From contig NZ_JARBUT010000001.1 of the NCBI RefSeq assembly GCF_028882275.1, positions 806,001 through 870,000 of the forward strand: 64,000 bases of DNA, written 5' to 3'. This DNA is from Nocardiopsis sp. N85. Its GTDB lineage: Bacteria; Actinomycetota; Actinomycetes; Streptosporangiales; Streptosporangiaceae. Made by a program: the position numbers and the translations under genes. Of this stretch, positions 1 to 7,489 are shown in pieces. Each line of letters opens with the position of its first letter. Within the stretch, counting starts at the first letter, position 1. The notes under the pieces are model-generated. The model did not search any database, was not told the origin of the DNA, and saw only the letters and a program-made list of their open reading frames with translations.

Positions 1-122
1 CGGTCACGACCGGTGACCGCCACGTTCACACCCTCGGCGGCCAGGGCCACGGCGATCGCCCGACCCAGTCCCGAACTCGCCGCCGTCACCAACGCGGTCC
101 TGCCCGCGATCCCCAGATCCAT
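1..122 (-). CDS. SDR-family oxidoreductase, N-terminal part (cut by window edge)
   Basis: The reverse strand reads from an ATG at 122 into a Rossmann start, MDLGIAGRTALVTAASSGLG, with the TGxxxGxG-like cofactor loop (TAASSGLG) of classical short-chain dehydrogenases. A purine-rich GGAAGGGGA ribosome site lies upstream. Only about 40 residues are inside the window, so the catalytic Ser-Tyr-Lys and the substrate cannot be judged. It lies 112 bp behind the ferredoxin reductase gene on the same strand and may be the last gene of that redox operon. Family assignment is firm; the specific function is unknown. Confidence 0.8.
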   Translation of the reverse strand, partial: MDLGIAGRTALVTAASSGLGRAIAVALAAEGVNVAVTGRD

Positions 123-234
123 TGTGCTCCGTTCCCCTTCCGGGGGTCCCACGCCCCCGCACGACCTTCGCGGCGTTCCGGCATCCTCCCAGCCGTGCGT
201 CCCCAAGGGAACCCGTGGGCGCGCCCCGGCCGCC

Positions 235-1446
235 TCAGCCCACCACGACCCCCTCCCCGTGTTCCGCGACGATCCGCGCCCGGTGCGCCGCCAGGCGGGA
301 GGTGCGGTTCACGGTCACGGCCCCGACCGTGCGACCGTCCCGGTGCTGGGAGATCTCCACACGGCGCCGCTCGGGGTCGTACTCGTGCACCTCGACCCGG
401 TCGGCCGCACCGGGCAGCCCCACCGCCCGCACGCGCACCCCGTACTGGTCGGACCAGAAGGAGGGCGGCGGCACCGGCCCCGGGGGCGGGCCGCCCACCA
501 GGGTCGCCGCCGCCGTGTCGGCGTGGTCCACCGCCCCGCTCCAGTGCCCGATCACCAGGTGGGAGGGCGCCCCCGGGTAGGGGAGGGGGTGCGGCGCGGC
601 CGCCGCGTCCCCCACCACCACGATCCCCTCCACGGGGCGGCCCTCCTCGTCCAGGGCCCTGCGGCGATGGTCGCAGCGCAGCCCGCCGGAGTGCGTTCCC
701 AGACCCGATCCCCGGGTCCAGTCGGTGGCGGGGCGCGCCCCCAGGGCCGTGACCACCGTCCGCGCGCGGATCCGGGTGCCGTCGGACAGTTCGACCCCGG
801 TCACCCGTCGCGACCCGGAGAACCCGGTCACGGTCACCCCGGTGCGCAGCGACACCCCGGCCTCGGTCTGGAGCCGGGCGACCAGCGCGCCCACCTCGGC
901 GCCCACCGTCCGTCGCATCGGAAGTCGGTCCCGGCACACCAGGGCGACCGGTGCCCCCGCCTCCCGGGCGGCCGACGCGATCTCGCACCCCAGGAACCCG
1001 CCGCCGACCACCAGCAGGGGGTCGCCCTCGGCCAGGGCCGCGCGCAGCCGGGCGGCGTCGTCGAGTCCCCGCAGGGTGAGCACGCCCTGTGCGGGGGTCG
1101 GCCCTGGCCAGGGGACGGCGGTGGCGCCGGTCGCGATGACCAGTCCCTCGTAGGACTGCGCGGAACCGTCGTCCAGGAGCACCCGGCGGGCCGCCCGGTC
1201 CAGCCGGACCGCCGCCCGCCCCGACCGCACCTCCACGTCGGCCGGCACGGGCAGGGCGGCGGCCTCGGGCGCGAGTCTCCCGGTCAGCACCTCCTTGGAC
1301 AGCGGGGGTCGGTCGTAGGGGGCGTGGGGCTCGTTCCCGATGAGGACGAGCCGTCCCGCGAACCCCCGATCGCGCAGCGCCGTCGCGGTCCGCAGACCGG
1401 CGATCCCCGCCCCCACGACGACGATGGAGGAGGGGCCGCCGCTCAC
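235..1446 (-). CDS. NAD(P)H:ferredoxin reductase, FAD-dependent (pyridine nucleotide-disulfide oxidoreductase fold)
   Basis: A 403-residue protein. An FAD-binding GxGxxG lies at about residues 12-17 (VGAGIAG), the NAD(P)-binding VVGGGFLG at about 147-153, and the second FAD contact VVGDAA near 280; PYDRPPLSK near 43-51 is typical of the reductases of P450 and Rieske oxygenase systems. It would pass electrons from NAD(P)H to the small ferredoxin encoded immediately before it. The start is the GTG at 1446, whose GTGA overlaps the ferredoxin stop; a longer reading frame upstream is only read-through of that gene. Tight overlap means translational coupling. The terminal oxygenase partner is not evident, so P450 genes elsewhere in the window are only possible clients. 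Confidence 0.9.
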   Translation of the reverse strand: MSGGPSSIVVVGAGIAGLRTATALRDRGFAGRLVLIGNEPHAPYDRPPLSKEVLTGRLAPEAAALPVPADVEVRSGRAAVRLDRAARRVLLDDGSAQSYEGLVIATGATAVPWPGPTPAQGVLTLRGLDDAARLRAALAEGDPLLVVGGGFLGCEIASAAREAGAPVALVCRDRLPMRRTVGAEVGALVARLQTEAGVSLRTGVTVTGFSGSRRVTGVELSDGTRIRARTVVTALGARPATDWTRGSGLGTHSGGLRCDHRRRALDEEGRPVEGIVVVGDAAAAPHPLPYPGAPSHLVIGHWSGAVDHADTAAATLVGGPPPGPVPPPSFWSDQYGVRVRAVGLPGAADRVEVHEYDPERRRVEISQHRDGRTVGAVTVNRTSRLAAHRARIVAEHGEGVVVG

Positions 1447-1640
1447 GCGGGGCCTCCCTCGACCGTGACGGCCCGCACCGGGCAGGCCGCCGCCGCTCGG
1501 GCGACCTCGGCGGCCGGGGTCGCCTCCGGTGCCGGGTCGTACACGAGGTTCTCGTCGTCGTCGAAGGAGAAGACGCCCGGGGCGGCGAAGACGCACTGGC
1601 CGTGGTTCGCGCAGCGGGTCCGGTCGACGTGGATTCTCAC
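1443..1640 (-). CDS. Small 3Fe-4S/4Fe-4S ferredoxin
   Basis: A 65-residue acidic iron-sulfur protein beginning GTG at 1640. The cluster motif CANHGQC (Cys-x5-Cys) near residues 10-16 and a distal CPV near residue 54 match the single-cluster ferredoxins that serve actinobacterial cytochromes P450, where the missing second Cys usually means a 3Fe-4S cluster. It overlaps the preceding FMN-protein gene and the following reductase gene by 4 bp each (GTGA), so the three are one translational unit. Electron donor would be the reductase; the electron acceptor is not visible in the sequence. Confidence 0.9.
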   Translation of the reverse strand: MRIHVDRTRCANHGQCVFAAPGVFSFDDDENLVYDPAPEATPAAEVARAAAACPVRAVTVEGGPA

Positions 1641-2563
1641 GGGTGCACTTCCTCTGTCCGCGGTTCGTGGAGGGGGACGGGCGGGTTGAAGCGGGAGGGG
1701 TCGGGCGGGTCGGGGGCCAGGAGGCCGGCGGCGTCGGTGGCCACGACCCGTTCCACGGTGAACTCGATCGTGCGTCCGGTCCCCTCCGGATCCCCGTCCC
1801 ACACGATCCGGGCGGCCCCGCTCAGCCGTAGCACCGCGCCGGTCCCCCAGTCGGGGAACAGCAGGCCGGCCCGGGGCCGGACCCACAGGTTGCCCAGGGT
1901 GTTGAACATGGCGTTGCCGACGTAGTCGGGCCAGGAGAGCACGGTGGACGAGTGGACCCGGACGAAGCCCGGGGCGCCGCCCCGGTGGTTGGCGTCGGCG
2001 TCACCTGTGGCGTCGGCGGTGGCGACGAAGAACGTGTCGGCGCGGCGCACCAGGTCCCGCTGATCCCCGGTCAGCCGTGTCCCGGCGCGGGACGCGACCG
2101 GGGGGCCGGAGCCCGCCGGGGCGGGGTCCCGCTTCTGGATGTACTTGGGGCAGTTGGCGTAGACCTGATCGGTGGTCACCCGCAGCCCGTTCCCGTGGGG
2201 TCGGGAGACGCCGTTGATCCGCATGCGGCGGCGGGTGGCGGGGTCGATGGCCAGCGCGCCCACCCTGGTCCCGTCCCGGCCCAGGGCGTCGGCGAGCGGG
2301 TCGTCGGCGGCGGGTCGGGACGCGACGTCCAGGGTGCGGGGGCCGGGTGCGTCCAGGAACCCGGACGGTCCGGTGAGCAGGGAGCACCACGGGTCTTCGG
2401 AGGCGTCGAGGGCCCCGACGACGAGCCAGGTGCGTTCGGCGAGGAAGTCGGCGGCGACCTCCGGGATCTCCCGTCGGCGGGCGCCCTCGGAGAAGAGGGC
2501 CTGGTCGGCCAGCCCGGCCCGTTCCTGGACCGCCCGTTCGCCGTGGTGGTAGGGGGACCCCAT
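1637..2563 (-). CDS. Pyridoxamine 5'-phosphate oxidase-family FMN split-barrel protein
   Basis: A 308-residue protein with two split-barrel-like halves: residues about 30-145 (LVVGALDASEDPWCSLLTG, then RMRINGVSR) and about 175-290 (FFVATADATGDADANHRGG, then VRPRAGLLFPDW). Proteins of this type bind FMN or F420-like cofactors and are often coupled to ferredoxin modules. The ATG at 2563 has a clear AAAGGGGA ribosome site. It is translationally coupled to the ferredoxin and reductase genes, so it probably takes part in the same electron-transfer reaction. Substrate unknown; the name does not imply vitamin B6 synthesis. Confidence 0.85.
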   Translation of the reverse strand: MGSPYHHGERAVQERAGLADQALFSEGARRREIPEVAADFLAERTWLVVGALDASEDPWCSLLTGPSGFLDAPGPRTLDVASRPAADDPLADALGRDGTRVGALAIDPATRRRMRINGVSRPHGNGLRVTTDQVYANCPKYIQKRDPAPAGSGPPVASRAGTRLTGDQRDLVRRADTFFVATADATGDADANHRGGAPGFVRVHSSTVLSWPDYVGNAMFNTLGNLWVRPRAGLLFPDWGTGAVLRLSGAARIVWDGDPEGTGRTIEFTVERVVATDAAGLLAPDPPDPSRFNPPVPLHEPRTEEVHP

Positions 2564-2632
2564 GGTCCGTCCCCTTTCGTTCGGTGCGGCGGGCGTCGCC
2601 CGGCCGGGCGACGCCCGCGACCCGCGATGGGT

Positions 2633-3085
2633 CTAGAAGAAACCGCAGGTGGGGGCGGAGGCGACGGGGGCCTCGGCGGACTCGGCGCCGCTCGGGGCGT
2701 AGATCTCCAGGCGGATGCCGTCGGGGTCGTGGAAGAAGACGCCACCGGAGGCGGCGCCCTCGCCGTGGGGCACGACCCCGTCGTAGGCGAACTCCACGGC
2801 CAGTTCCAGCAGCCGCGCCTCGGCGGTGCGGACCTCGTCGATGGTGTCCACCTCGAAGGAGAGGTGGTGCAGGCCTGCGGCGTTCGAGCGGAACCCCTCC
2901 TCGGCCTGCCGCCACAGGGTCAGCACCAGGGAGCCGTCGCGGCCGAGGAACGCGGACTCGCGGCCCTCCTCCTCGCCGCGTCCCAGGACCTTCAGGTCCA
3001 GGATCCGCACGTAGAAGTCGATCGAACGGTCCAGGTCGGTGACGTTGAGACCGATGTGGCCGGTGGTGGGACGGGGGTAGGTCAT
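2633..3085 (-). CDS. VOC-family (glyoxalase/dioxygenase fold) protein
   Basis: A 150-residue single-domain vicinal oxygen chelate protein. It has the usual opening GHIGLNVTDLDRSIDFYVRI, a central HHLSFEVD with metal-ligand histidine, and the C-terminal FFHDPDGIRLEIY with the ligand glutamate, so metal binding looks intact. The family covers glyoxalase I, extradiol dioxygenases and antibiotic-sequestering proteins; the substrate cannot be read from sequence. It is the first gene of the leftward redox operon and stands directly behind the repeated operator shared with the CGNR regulator, so it is probably its main target. Confidence 0.88.
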   Translation of the reverse strand: MTYPRPTTGHIGLNVTDLDRSIDFYVRILDLKVLGRGEEEGRESAFLGRDGSLVLTLWRQAEEGFRSNAAGLHHLSFEVDTIDEVRTAEARLLELAVEFAYDGVVPHGEGAASGGVFFHDPDGIRLEIYAPSGAESAEAPVASAPTCGFF

Positions 3086-3125
3086 GGCACGCCTTTCGTC
3101 GAGGGGAGGGGCGATGAGATCTTTT

Positions 3126-3197
3126 CTAACCCCTGAAAAAGACTTTAGGGGTTAGTCAGCGCGGAGGTCAACCCTCTAAAGTGATTTCAGGGGTTAG
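3126..3197. promoter_or_regulatory. Triple CTAACCCCTGAAA operator between the VOC operon and the CGNR regulator
   Basis: The 182-bp divergent gap carries one motif three times: CTAACCCCTGAAA at 3126-3138, TTTAGGGGTTAG at 3144-3155 and TTTCAGGGGTTAG at 3185-3197. The first two make a 9-bp perfect inverted repeat with a 12-bp interarm, and the third pairs imperfectly with ACCCTCTAAA at 3171-3180. The arrangement is what a dimeric autoregulator would bind, and the CGNR protein gene next to it is the obvious candidate (inference). Confidence 0.65.
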
Positions 3198-3267
3198 GTG
3201 GCGGCTGGTAGCATCCCGCCAACGCCCGCGCGCCCGGACCCGCGACGGGAAGGACGGGGGAGTGACG

Positions 3268-3813
3268 ATGACCGTGTCGAGCAGACCGCTCGTGGGCGAA
3301 CCGATCGCCATGGACCTGATCAACACCAGGTGGGTCTCCGGCGGCACCCGCCACGACCTGCTCGACGGCCCGACCGGTCTGGCCCGGTGGCTGACCGAGG
3401 CCGGACTGGGCACCCGGTTCGACGCCGACCCCGCCGCCCTGCCCCCGCTCCTGCGCGCCCGCGACGCCATCGCCGTGCTCGTCGCCGCCCCCGACGACCC
3501 CGGGGCCACCGCCGAACTCAACGCGATCCTCGAACACGGCACCGTGCGCAGGACCCTCGCGGAGGGCGCCCCCCGCACCGCCGTCGCCTTCGACGCGCCC
3601 GCCTGGGGCCCGGCCTGGACCGCCGCCGACGGCTACCTCGACCTCCTCGCCGCCCCCGACCGCATCCGCCGCTGCGCCCACCCCGACTGCGTCCTGTACT
3701 TCTACGACACCTCCAAGAACGGCACCCGCCGCTGGTGCTCCATGGCCGGCTGCGGCAACCGTGCCAAGGCCGCCCGCCACCACGCCCGCGAACGGACCGG
3801 CCGCGGCGCCTGA
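3268..3813 (+). CDS. CGNR zinc-finger (ABATE-type) transcriptional regulator
   Basis: A 181-residue protein with the N-terminal ABATE-like region (GEPIAMDLINTRW, about residues 10-22) and a C-terminal treble-clef zinc finger: CAHPDC, then WCSMAGCGNRAKAARHH, containing the diagnostic CGNR. These are stress-linked DNA-binding regulators in actinobacteria. I chose ATG 3268, which has GGGGGAG about 5 bp upstream, rather than the in-frame GTG at 3262 or the longer frame that would begin inside the operator. It is divergent from the VOC/FMN/ferredoxin operon and probably controls both directions. Confidence 0.85.
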   Translation: MTVSSRPLVGEPIAMDLINTRWVSGGTRHDLLDGPTGLARWLTEAGLGTRFDADPAALPPLLRARDAIAVLVAAPDDPGATAELNAILEHGTVRRTLAEGAPRTAVAFDAPAWGPAWTAADGYLDLLAAPDRIRRCAHPDCVLYFYDTSKNGTRRWCSMAGCGNRAKAARHHARERTGRGA

Positions 3814-3825
3814 GCACATGAGGAA

Positions 3826-3852
3826 CGCCCGGACCCGACACGGGTCCGGGCG
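3826..3852. terminator. Bidirectional hairpin terminator
   Basis: A perfect 12-bp stem, CGCCCGGACCCG with loop ACA, lies between two convergent genes (CGNR regulator and alcohol dehydrogenase). There is no T-tract, as is common in GC-rich actinomycetes. Confidence 0.75.
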
Positions 3853-3864
3853 TGCGCGCGGGGC

Positions 3865-4914
3865 TCAGGCCTCGTTCGGCACCACCACGGCGCGACCGGA
3901 GATCTCCCCCGCCTCCAGCCGCCGGTACGCCTCCAGGGCGTCCTCCATGGCGAACCGCTCCACCTCCGGACGGATCCGTCCCGCCCGGTACATGTCCACG
4001 ACCTCCCAGAGCTCCCCCACCGTGCCCCAGTAGGTGTTGGTGACGTAGGACTCGTACGGGTTCGTGAAGAACGAGAACTCGTGCGTGCCGCCCGCGATGC
4101 CCACCACCGACAACCGGCCCCCCTGCGCCATCGCCCCGGCCGCCGCCGCGATCGTCGGCGTGATCCCCACGAAGTCGAACGCCGCGTCCACGCCCCGGCC
4201 CCCCGTGATCTCGCGGATCTCCTCCACCTGCCGGTCGCCGCCCCCGACGGTGACCGCCCCGTTCCTCTCCGCCCGCGCCCGCGCCTCCGGCTTGACGTCG
4301 GTCGCGATCACCGTCGCCCCCGTCAGCGCCCCGAGGATCTGCACGCCGATCTGCCCCAGACCGCCCAGACCGATCACCAGGGCGTGGCGACCCCCGCCCG
4401 CCAGGTGCGGCAGCGCCTGCTTGATCGCGTGGTAGGGCGTGAGCCCGGCGTCCGCCAACGGGGCCGCGTCCACCGGGTCGGCGTCGCCCAACGGCACCAG
4501 GTGGTGGGCGGGCACCGTCATGTACTCCGCCATGCCGCCGTCGCGCCCCAGGCCCACCGCCAGGTAGGGCATCGTCGCGGCGTTCTCGCAGTAGGTGTCC
4601 CGGCCCCGCGCGCACATGCGACAGTGACCGCAGCCGATCGGCCCGTACACCAGGTGGGCCGCGCCGACCTCCACCCGGTCGCTCACGCCCTCGCCGAGTT
4701 CCTCGACCCACCCGGCGTTCTCGTGACCCAGCACGAACGGGGGCCTCTGCGCCCCCGGGGAGCCCTCCTTGAAATGCCGGTAGACGCTCACGTCGGAGTG
4801 GCAGGCGCCCGCGCCCGCCACCCGCAACAGCACCTCGCCCGGTCCGGGCCTCGGCTCGGGCGCGTCGGTGAGCGAGGGGAACCGTTCGTAGTTCTCGAAG
4901 ACCACGGCTCGCAT
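3865..4914 (-). CDS. Zinc-dependent NAD(P) alcohol dehydrogenase
   Basis: A 349-residue medium-chain dehydrogenase. Catalytic zinc ligands Cys38 (GACHSD) and His64-Glu65 (GHENAG) and four structural zinc cysteines at about 95, 98, 101 and 109 are all present; the NAD-binding GLGGLG lies near 182-187 followed by the acidic residue in ATDVKP that favours NAD over NADP. It would interconvert a primary or secondary alcohol and its aldehyde or ketone. The ATG at 4914 has AGGAGG 8 bp upstream; longer frames lack such a site. It stands alone, ending at the shared terminator. Confidence 0.9.
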   Translation of the reverse strand: MRAVVFENYERFPSLTDAPEPRPGPGEVLLRVAGAGACHSDVSVYRHFKEGSPGAQRPPFVLGHENAGWVEELGEGVSDRVEVGAAHLVYGPIGCGHCRMCARGRDTYCENAATMPYLAVGLGRDGGMAEYMTVPAHHLVPLGDADPVDAAPLADAGLTPYHAIKQALPHLAGGGRHALVIGLGGLGQIGVQILGALTGATVIATDVKPEARARAERNGAVTVGGGDRQVEEIREITGGRGVDAAFDFVGITPTIAAAAGAMAQGGRLSVVGIAGGTHEFSFFTNPYESYVTNTYWGTVGELWEVVDMYRAGRIRPEVERFAMEDALEAYRRLEAGEISGRAVVVPNEA

Positions 4915-5069
4915 CGGGTGCCCTCCTGGCTGTCGATGACGCCGGGCCCATCGACGGGACTCTCGGTACCCGGCCGAACACCCGACGCTATCAACGCGGT
5001 CCACGGGCGTCCGTCAACGCGGATCCCGGAATCGGTCCGCACTTCTTGACCCGTTCCACCCGAACGCGC

Positions 5070-5112
5070 GATGAGTCCGGCCGCCCGCCCGGGTCCGTAC
5101 ACGTGAACGAAT
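5070..5112 (+). repeat. Left copy of a 43-bp direct repeat flanking the MFS gene
   Basis: This 43-bp stretch, GATGAGTCCGG through GTGAACGAAT, matches 6642-6684 at 34 of 43 positions with no gap. It precedes the chosen MFS start and would translate in that frame as DESG..GSV.VNE, the same peptide as the C-terminus of the MFS protein. The core GTACACGTGAAC is also an imperfect palindrome, so an operator role is possible. Confidence 0.75.
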
Positions 5113-5132
5113 CCACGAGGCCGGAGGACACC

Positions 5133-6686
5133 GTGACCGCACCCCCGCACACCACCCGACCCGACCGGCGCGCCCTGGTCGGCCTGGCCGTGCTCGCCCT
5201 GCCCACCCTGCTGCTGTCCATCGACATGAGCGTGCTCCACCTGGCGCTGCCGCACATGGTCGCCGACCTGAGCCCCACCGGCCCCCAACTGCTGTGGGCC
5301 GTGGACGTGTACGGGTTCATGATCGCCGGCCTCCTCGTCACGATGGGCACCCTGGGCGACCGCATCGGCCGCAGGAGACTGCTCCTCATCGGCGCCGCCG
5401 TCTTCGGCGCGGCCTCCGCCCTCGCCGCGTTCTCGCCCACCGTGGAGGTCCTCATCGCGACCCGCGCCCTCATGGGCGTCGCCGGGGCCACCCTCATGCC
5501 CTCCACCCTCGGCCTGATCAGCGGCATGTTCCCCGACCCGCGCCACCGGGCCGCCGCCATCGCCGTCTGGACGAGCTGCTTCATGGGCGGCACCGCCCTG
5601 GGTCCGATGGTCGGCGGCGTACTGCTCCACTGGTTCTGGTGGGGATCGGTGTTCCTGCTCGGCGTGCCCGTCATGGCGCTGCTTCTGGTGTGCGGACCGC
5701 TCCTGCTGCCCGAACAGCGCGCCGACCACCCCGGCCGCCTCGACCTCGTCAGCGTCGTCCTGTCCCTGGCCGCCGTCCTCCCCGCCGTCTACGGACTCAA
5801 GGTCCTCGCCGACGGCGCCCCGCCCACCCTCCCCCTCCTCGCCATCGCCGCCGGCCTGATCGCGGGCGTCGTGTTCGTCCGCCGCCAACTCCACCTGGCC
5901 GACCCGCTCCTGGACCTGCGCCTGTTCCGGGCGCCCGCCTTCGGAACCGCCCTGGCCGTGATGATGGGCGGCGCCGTCGCCATGGGCGGCACGTTCCTGC
6001 TCATCAGCCAGTACTTCCAGCTCGTCGCCGGGTACCCGCCGCTCATCGCCGGACTGTGGCTGGTGCCCCCGTCGGCGGCGATGATCGTCGCCACCCTCCT
6101 GGCCCCGCCGCTGGCCGCCCGGGTCGGCCGCGCCACCGTCATCGGCGGCGGCATGTTCGTCACCGCCGCCGGATTCGTCGTCCTGTCCCTGGCGCCCGTC
6201 CAGGACGGGGCGTTCGTCGTCATGATCGGCCTGCTCCTGGCGTCGATCGGGCTCGGGCCCGGTGCCGCGCTCATCGCCGACATCGTCGTGGGATCGGCGC
6301 CCCCCGAACGGGCCGGCGCCGCCGCCTCCCTGTCCGAGACCAGCGGCGAACTCGGCATCGCCCTGGGCGTGGCCCTGATGGGCAGCCTCTCCGCCGCCGT
6401 CTACCGCGCCGGAGTCGAGCCGCCGGCGGGGGTCCCCGAGGAGGCGGGGCACACCCTCGCCGGGGCCGTCGCCGTCGCCCGGGACCTGCCCGCCGACCTC
6501 GCCGCCGCCCTGCTCGGCCCGGCCCGGGAGGCGTTCACCGCCGGGCTCAACCTCGCCGGGGTCCTCGGCGCGATCGCCATGGCCCTGGGCGGCGCGGCCG
6601 CCCTGGTCCTGCTGCGCACCGCGGAAGAACCGGCCGAGACCGATGAGTCCGGGGACGCCGCCGGGTCGGTACGGGTGAACGAATGA
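5133..6686 (+). CDS. MFS drug exporter, DHA2 family (EmrB/QacA type, 14 TM)
   Basis: A 517-residue inner-membrane protein, the length of 14-helix DHA2 proton antiporters. It shows LLSIDMSVLHLALPHM in helix 1, LGDRIGRRRLLL (motif A) after helix 2, RALMGVAGATLMPSTLGLI (motif C region) in helix 4-5 and a long second half. These export hydrophobic or cationic drugs. I set the start at GTG 5133 because GGAGGA lies 4 bp before it; the frame is open from 5046 but that part is the flanking repeat. The repeat forms the last 14 residues as well. It precedes two VOC genes and may confer resistance together with them; substrate unknown. Confidence 0.88.
   Translation: MTAPPHTTRPDRRALVGLAVLALPTLLLSIDMSVLHLALPHMVADLSPTGPQLLWAVDVYGFMIAGLLVTMGTLGDRIGRRRLLLIGAAVFGAASALAAFSPTVEVLIATRALMGVAGATLMPSTLGLISGMFPDPRHRAAAIAVWTSCFMGGTALGPMVGGVLLHWFWWGSVFLLGVPVMALLLVCGPLLLPEQRADHPGRLDLVSVVLSLAAVLPAVYGLKVLADGAPPTLPLLAIAAGLIAGVVFVRRQLHLADPLLDLRLFRAPAFGTALAVMMGGAVAMGGTFLLISQYFQLVAGYPPLIAGLWLVPPSAAMIVATLLAPPLAARVGRATVIGGGMFVTAAGFVVLSLAPVQDGAFVVMIGLLLASIGLGPGAALIADIVVGSAPPERAGAAASLSETSGELGIALGVALMGSLSAAVYRAGVEPPAGVPEEAGHTLAGAVAVARDLPADLAAALLGPAREAFTAGLNLAGVLGAIAMALGGAAALVLLRTAEEPAETDESGDAAGSVRVNE
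6642..6684 (+). repeat. Right copy of the 43-bp direct repeat
   Basis: It matches 5070-5112 at 34 of 43 bases. It encodes the C-terminal DESGDAAGSVRVNE of the MFS protein and lies just upstream of the next VOC gene. Equal frame and position relative to a following start suggest either a remnant of a tandem MFS duplication or a regulatory element placed in front of two genes. Confidence 0.75.
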
Positions 6687-6709
6687 GATCCGATCCCCGA
6701 GGAGGGACC

Positions 6710-7096
6710 ATGGCCAATCTCGACAGCATGCTCCTGGCCAGCACCGACCCCGACCGACTCCACGACTGGTACGCGGCCGTCCTGGAGCCCCACTCCGACG
6801 ACGACGTCGACTCCTACCGGGTGCTCCGCTTCGGCCACTTCCACCTGCTCATCGACCGGCGGGACGACATCGGCCCCAAGGCGACCGACGCCACCCGCAT
6901 GATCATCAACTTCGACGTGGAGGACGCCCGGGCCGTCGCCGCCCGCATGGACGCGCGCGGCACCGAGTGGCTGGCCCCGCTGGAGGACCGCGACGGCAGC
7001 CTGTTCGCCACCGCGATCGACCCGGACGGCAACCACGTCCAGATCATCCAGCTCGGCGAAGCCCACCGCGCGGCCATGGCCGCGTCCGACTCCTAG
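6710..7096 (+). CDS. VOC-family protein
   Basis: A 128-residue vicinal oxygen chelate protein, MANLDSMLLASTDPDRLHDW at the N-terminus and a C-terminal IDPDGNHVQIIQL that ends the second beta-alpha-beta module. The usual N-terminal metal histidine is replaced (LLAST), so it may bind rather than turn over its ligand. ATG 6710 has GAGGAGGGA upstream. It starts 23 bp after the MFS stop and runs into a second VOC gene 8 bp later, forming one transcription unit that probably also includes the ECF sigma factor. Confidence 0.85.
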   Translation: MANLDSMLLASTDPDRLHDWYAAVLEPHSDDDVDSYRVLRFGHFHLLIDRRDDIGPKATDATRMIINFDVEDARAVAARMDARGTEWLAPLEDRDGSLFATAIDPDGNHVQIIQLGEAHRAAMAASDS

Positions 7097-7104
7097 GAGG
7101 GGAC

Positions 7105-7488
7105 ATGTTCGACGGGAACCGGGCCTTCGGGTCCTTCGCGGTACCGGACACCGACACGGCGCGCGAGTTCTACGGCGCGACCCTGGGGCTGACCGTGCGA
7201 CCGGTCGAGGGCATGGAGGAGGAAGGGCTGATCCGGATCCACCTCGCCGGGGAGCAGTCCGTCCTCGTCTACCCCAAGCCCGACCACGTGCCCGCCACGT
7301 ACACCGTCCTCAACCTCGTCGTCGACGACATCGTCGCCGCGGTCGACGGGCTCGCCCGTCGCGGCGTCGGGACGCTGCGCTACGAGGGCTTCGATCAGGA
7401 CGAGAGGGGGATCGCGCACGGCAGGCCGTCGGTCGCCTGGTTCACCGACCCGGCCGGGAACGTGTGTTCTGTCATACAGGAGGCGTAA
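7105..7488 (+). CDS. VOC-family protein
   Basis: A 127-residue protein of the same superfamily as its neighbour but only distantly alike: AFGSFAVPDTDTAREFY at the start, VLNLVVDDIVAAVDGL in the middle and AWFTDPAGNVCSVIQEA at the end. ATG 7105 is preceded by AGGAGGGG. Its stop is one base before the sigma-factor start, so the two are translationally linked. VOC proteins of this subgroup frequently accompany SigG/SigJ-type ECF factors and may respond to methylglyoxal or an electrophile (family knowledge, not shown here). Confidence 0.85.
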   Translation: MFDGNRAFGSFAVPDTDTAREFYGATLGLTVRPVEGMEEEGLIRIHLAGEQSVLVYPKPDHVPATYTVLNLVVDDIVAAVDGLARRGVGTLRYEGFDQDERGIAHGRPSVAWFTDPAGNVCSVIQEA

Positions 7489-7489
7489 C

